The notes beneath the pieces were generated by a model. That model searched no databases. It saw nothing but the letters and a program-made list of their open reading frames with translations, and was not told where the DNA came from. The position numbers and the translations under genes were made by a program. DNA of 64,000 nt from Streptomyces sp. ISL-43 (lineage in GTDB: Bacteria > Actinomycetota > Actinomycetes > Streptomycetales > Streptomycetaceae): contig NZ_JAGGOT010000011.1 of NCBI RefSeq assembly GCF_018614195.1, forward strand, positions 1 through 64,000, given 5' to 3'. Position 1 is the first letter of the stretch, and each line of letters starts with the position of its first letter. Positions 60,801 through 64,000 of the stretch are shown piece after piece.

Positions 60801-62023
60801 GCCGGCCACCGCAGCTCCACGCTGGTGCCCTCTCCCGGGGCGCTGTCGACCTCGGACCGCCCGCCTATCTCGGCCAGCCGGGCGTGGATGGAGCGCCGCA
60901 GGCCGGTCCCCCTCCCCGTCCCGGTCCCCGTCCGGGTTCCGGTCCCGCTCCCGCTCCCGCTCCCGGGGGCCGTCGGATCGAAGCCGACACCCCTGTCCAC
61001 CACCGTGACGGACACGCCCTCGGCCGCCCCGACGACCGTCAGGAAGGCCTGTCCGGTCCCGGCGTGGCACCGTACGTTGTTCAGCGCCTCGGACACGGCG
61101 GCCGCGAGGGCGATGGCCACGGGCCGGGGCACCGACGGCAGTTCGTGGTACTGGGCGGTGACCTTCAGGCCCAGGCACTCGGCCGAGTGCACCGCCTCCT
61201 CCAGCACGGTCCCGACCGCCACCTCCGCGGCCTCCGCCCCAGTGCCCTCCGGGTCGTCCTCGCGCTGGATCAGCCGCCTGAGGTACGCCGCCTCGCGGGC
61301 GCACCGCTCCCGCACCCCGGGCGCGTTGGCGTCCACCCGGCCGACGGCGATGGTGGTCAGCGTGGCCAGCACGGTGTCGTGCAGGGCCCGATGGTGCGCG
61401 ATCCGCTCGGCCTGCCGGGCCCGTGCGGCCTCGGCGGTCAGCGCCCGCTCGTTGGCCTCGTCCAACTGGGTGCCCTGGCGGTGCAGGTACCACCAGAAGA
61501 CCTTCGCCATCACGGCCGAGGAGACCACCGAGTTGAGGTGCCCGACGAGGGCGGATCCGGGAGCCGCCTCCGGCCCTATCACCCACAGGTACGCGGCCAG
61601 CGTGGTGCCGAGCAGGAGCAGTACGGCCGCCACGGCCGGCGCCCGCGCCAGACCGACTCCCGCCACCGCACTCACCGACCCGCCCAGCAGGAACAGCCAG
61701 CCGTACACGGCCACTCCGGCTCCCCCGGGCACCCAGCCGCCGCCCGCCACCCCGCCGCTCGCCAGTCCCACCAGCAGCGGCACCGCGCACCCGGTCACCA
61801 GTACGTCGGCCCACACCCAGCGCCGGTCGAACCAGCCCCGCGCGTACGCGTTCCCGTACAGCCACACGCTGGACGCGAGGACCCCGCCGAACACCGCCCA
61901 GGGGACGACCTCGTTCGGTGCCTTGCGCAGCACGGCCACGAAGCCCGCCATCAGGTGGCTGGCCCGGTACAAGCCGGTCGCCAGCATCATGAACCGCTGG
62001 GCACGCTGCAGCCCCGAGCTCAC
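60797..62023 (-). CDS. Sensor histidine kinase (NarL/DesK type)
   Basis: 408-aa kinase. Six or so transmembrane segments lie between residues 15 and 185. The phospho-His is in ARQAERIAHHRALHDTVLATLTT (HisKA_3-like), the N-box is EALNNVRCHAG, and G-box DRGVGFDP precedes the final GTGLRRSIHARLAEIGG. Between the last two is a repeat of Gly-Ser/Thr pairs of about 20 residues that lengthens the ATP lid. The GTG at 62023 has AGGA upstream. It forms a system with 60159. Confidence 0.88.
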   Translation of the reverse strand: MSSGLQRAQRFMMLATGLYRASHLMAGFVAVLRKAPNEVVPWAVFGGVLASSVWLYGNAYARGWFDRRWVWADVLVTGCAVPLLVGLASGGVAGGGWVPGGAGVAVYGWLFLLGGSVSAVAGVGLARAPAVAAVLLLLGTTLAAYLWVIGPEAAPGSALVGHLNSVVSSAVMAKVFWWYLHRQGTQLDEANERALTAEAARARQAERIAHHRALHDTVLATLTTIAVGRVDANAPGVRERCAREAAYLRRLIQREDDPEGTGAEAAEVAVGTVLEEAVHSAECLGLKVTAQYHELPSVPRPVAIALAAAVSEALNNVRCHAGTGQAFLTVVGAAEGVSVTVVDRGVGFDPTAPGSGSGSGTGTRTGTGTGRGTGLRRSIHARLAEIGGRSEVDSAPGEGTSVELRWPA

Positions 62024-62416
62024 CGGTCCTACTCCGTGAGCAGGAGTGAGTCTTGGACCCATTCCTGCGCGCCGCGGACGTCCCGAACGGTTTCGGGTGT
62101 CCTGTCGGTCCGATGACCACGACGATCGCTCTGTTCGTCACGGGGCGGTAATCGCCGCTTCGTGCCCTCTCGCACCGCTCGCCCCTCCGCGATCCACGCC
62201 CCGAACCTACCGGCCGACACCGACAACCCACCCAGGGCGTGCTCCGGCACCACAACCGAGGACACACACGTGAGCTCTTGCGCGCACTCCTGCCCACTCG
62301 AACAGCAGCAGTTGCCCACCCCCCTGAAAGGGTGGGTACCGGAAGCCCAGTGGATATCGCTAGCTTCTCCGGCGTCAAGCTCGTCCTCAGTCAGTTGTTT
62401 CCAGTCAGGAGAGAAC
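62024..62416. other. Intergenic region between sensor kinase and ricin-like gene
   Basis: 393 bp with no supported gene. It should carry the promoters of both divergent units; I could not choose reliable -35/-10 boxes. Confidence 0.4.
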
Positions 62417-63001
62417 GTGGCGCAAAAATTTCGCCGGTTCGGCAGTGCGGCCGTAGCAGCTCTCGCGGCGATGTTCGTCATGCTGCTGCCGTCGTCCGCG
62501 CAGGCCGCGGAGAACCCGACGATCCGCTACAGCACCACCCCGTACAACGCGCCCATCTACGAGATACGGGCCGGATACAGCTGGCAGTGCCTCGACATCC
62601 GTGGCGGGTCCACCAGTCCCGGTGCCATCATCCAGAGGTACGACTGCAAGGGGGCGCTGCACCAACGCTTCACCTTCCACAGCCTGGGCAACGGCAACTT
62701 CGCGATCGGCACCTTTGGCGGCGCGTTCTGTCTCGGCGCGCAGGGCGGCGTCGTCAACAAGGGCGTTTCCCTCATCCAGGCCAACGGCTGGGGCTGCGCC
62801 ACCTTCACGTGGATCTTCCAGGGCGGTGAGAAGGGCGACCACTGGGAGATCCAGGAGGTGGGAACCAGGCTGTGCCTGACCGACACCGGCCGCCGCTCGC
62901 CCGTGGTGTTCGGCGACTGCGGCATCAGCGGTACGCCCTGGCCCACCATCTGGGTGCCGCGCTTCGACAGGTACTACGACTTCTCCCGGATCGGCTTCTA
63001 G
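62417..63001 (+). CDS. Secreted ricin-type lectin-like protein
   Basis: 194-aa exported protein. The signal peptide is residues 1-31 (AQAA cleavage area). The body fits a ricin-type beta-trefoil (WQCLDIRGGSTSPGAIIQRYDC, FCLGAQGG, and RLCLTDTGRR), with carbohydrate binding likely. No catalytic domain is attached. The GTG at 62417 has AGGAGAG upstream, and a perfect hairpin follows. Confidence 0.75.
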   Translation: MAQKFRRFGSAAVAALAAMFVMLLPSSAQAAENPTIRYSTTPYNAPIYEIRAGYSWQCLDIRGGSTSPGAIIQRYDCKGALHQRFTFHSLGNGNFAIGTFGGAFCLGAQGGVVNKGVSLIQANGWGCATFTWIFQGGEKGDHWEIQEVGTRLCLTDTGRRSPVVFGDCGISGTPWPTIWVPRFDRYYDFSRIGF

Positions 63002-63030
63002 CTCCGCGAGAGCTCGCTCCACCGCAGTCC

Positions 63031-63066
63031 GGAGGCCGTCGTAGGGCATGCCCTACGACGGCCTCC
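63031..63066 (+). terminator. Perfect 18-bp palindrome after the ricin-like gene
   Basis: 63031-63048 and 63049-63066 are exact reverse complements with no spacer, giving a long hairpin with a GCATGC tip, 30 bp after the stop codon. Confidence 0.8.
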
Positions 63067-63067
63067 G

Positions 63068-63301
63068 TCACCTCCGCCCACAGCCCGCGCGCTCCCCGGC
63101 ACCGCACGCGCCCTCCTCCCACCAGTCGCCGTACCGGACGATGGTGCCGTCCATGGTGGTCTCCCATCGCTGGGCGGATGGTGCAGGCCGCTCGGGCAGC
63201 AGGTGGGTGACTAGTGCTGTGAACGACGCGGGCGGCTCGTCCGGGGTGAACTGGGTCGGCCGGGTGGGTGGGCGAGGAAGACCTGGGCGACCTGGCGCCA
63301 T
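63068..63301 (-). CDS. Hypothetical protein or gene fragment
   Basis: 77-codon open frame with protein-like content (PPASFTALVTHLLP, RWETTMDGTIVRYGDWWEEGA). I do not recognise the family. The first 20 residues are Pro/Arg-rich and there is no good ribosome binding site, so this may be the 3' part of a decayed gene. Confidence 0.4.
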   Translation of the reverse strand: MAPGRPGLPRPPTRPTQFTPDEPPASFTALVTHLLPERPAPSAQRWETTMDGTIVRYGDWWEEGACGAGERAGCGRR

Positions 63302-63328
63302 CCGGGGCGAGGGGCCGGGAAGGCCGTG

Positions 63329-63748
63329 TCAGCACGGCGCGGCCTGACATGTGGCCTTGGGCGTGGGCTTGAAATGGGTCCAGACGACCTTGCCCCGGGG
63401 CCTGCGGCGCTCGACCCCCCAGTCGGCCGCGAGGGTCTCGACGATCAGCAGGCCCCGGCCCCTGAGGTCGGTGGCGGCAGGCTGGGCGGACTTGAGCTGC
63501 TGCGTGCACTCCTCACGGATGTCGTGGACCTCAAGCCGCACGAGGCGATCGTCGGCCTCCAGCCGGACCAGGAAGCCGTGAGCGGTGTCGCTGCCGTGGA
63601 GGAGTGCGTTCGTCGCGAGTTCCGAGACACAGAGCCGAATATCGGTGTCGTCCAGGCCCCAGGACGTCACGATGGAGGCGGCGAAGTCGCGGGCGTCTTT
63701 CACTGATTGGGGCCGGGGGGCGAAGTATTTCTGCTGCGCATCAGGCAT
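63329..63748 (-). CDS. RsbW-like ATP-binding (HATPase_c) protein, second copy
   Basis: 139-aa GHKL ATPase-type regulator. The N-box is IRLCVSELATNALLHGS, the G1-like box is LEVHDIREECT, and the G2 region is GRGLLIVETLAADWGVE. It is similar to 54181-54666. The ATG at 63748 has GAGG upstream. It is downstream of a partial gene on the same strand. Confidence 0.85.
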   Translation of the reverse strand: MPDAQQKYFAPRPQSVKDARDFAASIVTSWGLDDTDIRLCVSELATNALLHGSDTAHGFLVRLEADDRLVRLEVHDIREECTQQLKSAQPAATDLRGRGLLIVETLAADWGVERRRPRGKVVWTHFKPTPKATCQAAPC

Positions 63749-63817
63749 GAGGACCTCGCGTCTCGGTTTCCAGGGGGCGGGCAGGGTCACCGTCGCCCGG
63801 GGCCGGAGGCCCCTCGC

Positions 63818-64000
63818 TCACCGGCCGGCCTGACTCGGCGTGATCGGAGGCAGGCCCACACGGCCGACGAAGGCCCCTGACGCGGGCTGGGCTGCCCGGT
63901 GTTCCCGTAGCGCGGTCAACAGGTTGCGGGCGATCAGGGCCAGCATGCGCGCATACCCAAGGTCGGTGGTGGCGTCGTAGCAAGTTTCCTGCTCTGGGTC
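63818..64000 (-). CDS. C-terminal part of a gene running off the window
   Basis: 60 codons reach the right edge in an uninterrupted frame. The sequence is helical (YARMLALIARNLLTALREH) and ends SQAGR. The protein family cannot be told from this piece. Its stop lies 69 bp before the RsbW-like start. Confidence 0.55.
   Translation of the reverse strand, partial: DPEQETCYDATTDLGYARMLALIARNLLTALREHRAAQPASGAFVGRVGLPPITPSQAGR

Overview
The window is Streptomyces-like chromosomal DNA. It is uniformly very GC-rich, genes use GTG starts and GGAGG-type ribosome binding sites, and an afsR-type SARP regulator is followed directly by an afsS-type small protein. I recognise no rRNA, tRNA, CRISPR array, replication origin or integrase. 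The only insertion-sequence remnant is a truncated IS982-type transposase at 13469-14299.

Layout. 1-9.5 kb: a NUDIX hydrolase, a secreted serine protease, an alpha/beta hydrolase, an amidohydrolase, afsR-afsS, an IclR protein without its DNA-binding domain, and a methyltransferase. 9.5-16.1 kb: a small membrane protein divergent from an ECF41-type sigma factor, an AlkC-like repair protein, a monooxygenase-fold protein divergent from a CGNR zinc-finger regulator across a perfect palindrome, the broken transposase, and an HTH-NUDIX pair. 16.5-29.1 kb: an HTH protein, an acyl-CoA ligase divergent from a thiolase-like/DUF35/enoyl-CoA hydratase operon, a DUF6243 protein, a secreted EEP-fold hydrolase, a cyclophilin, a Ser/Thr kinase with a beta-propeller, and a VOC protein. 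29.4-47.3 kb and 55.1-60.1 kb: a lipid or acyl-CoA type catabolic region (TetR regulator, F420-type reductase, acyl-CoA dehydrogenases, thiolase-like and DUF35 proteins, flavin monooxygenase, NDP-forming acyl-CoA synthetase, flavin reductase, zinc alcohol dehydrogenase, SDR, cyclase, amidohydrolase, CoA ligase). 60.2-64 kb: a LuxR-type two-component system, a secreted ricin-fold protein, and a second RsbW-like ATP-binding protein.

Regulation. Fourteen copies of one 15-bp palindrome, CTGAC-N5-GTCAG, lie across the window. Twelve sit about 15-90 bp in front of the start codons of the catabolic genes. This ties genes spread over 54 kb into one probable regulon. The TetR protein at 29396-30043 is the only TetR-type regulator in the window and is the first candidate for the regulator.

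Island. The 5.9 kb between 47266 and 53117 is bracketed by a 28/30 direct repeat. The left copy is the 3' end of the cyclase gene and the right copy keeps the same reading frame and stop codon. Inside is a tightly overlapping operon: a 52-aa peptide, a 34-aa membrane peptide, a MoaA-like radical SAM enzyme, a thymidylate-kinase-like enzyme, a stand-alone phosphohexomutase-like domain without its catalytic serine, and an STM4013-type hydrolase. An HTH regulator plus an HD nucleotidase are transcribed the other way. I know of no described pathway with this gene set. It is the best candidate in the window for an undescribed system and most likely acts on a nucleotide.
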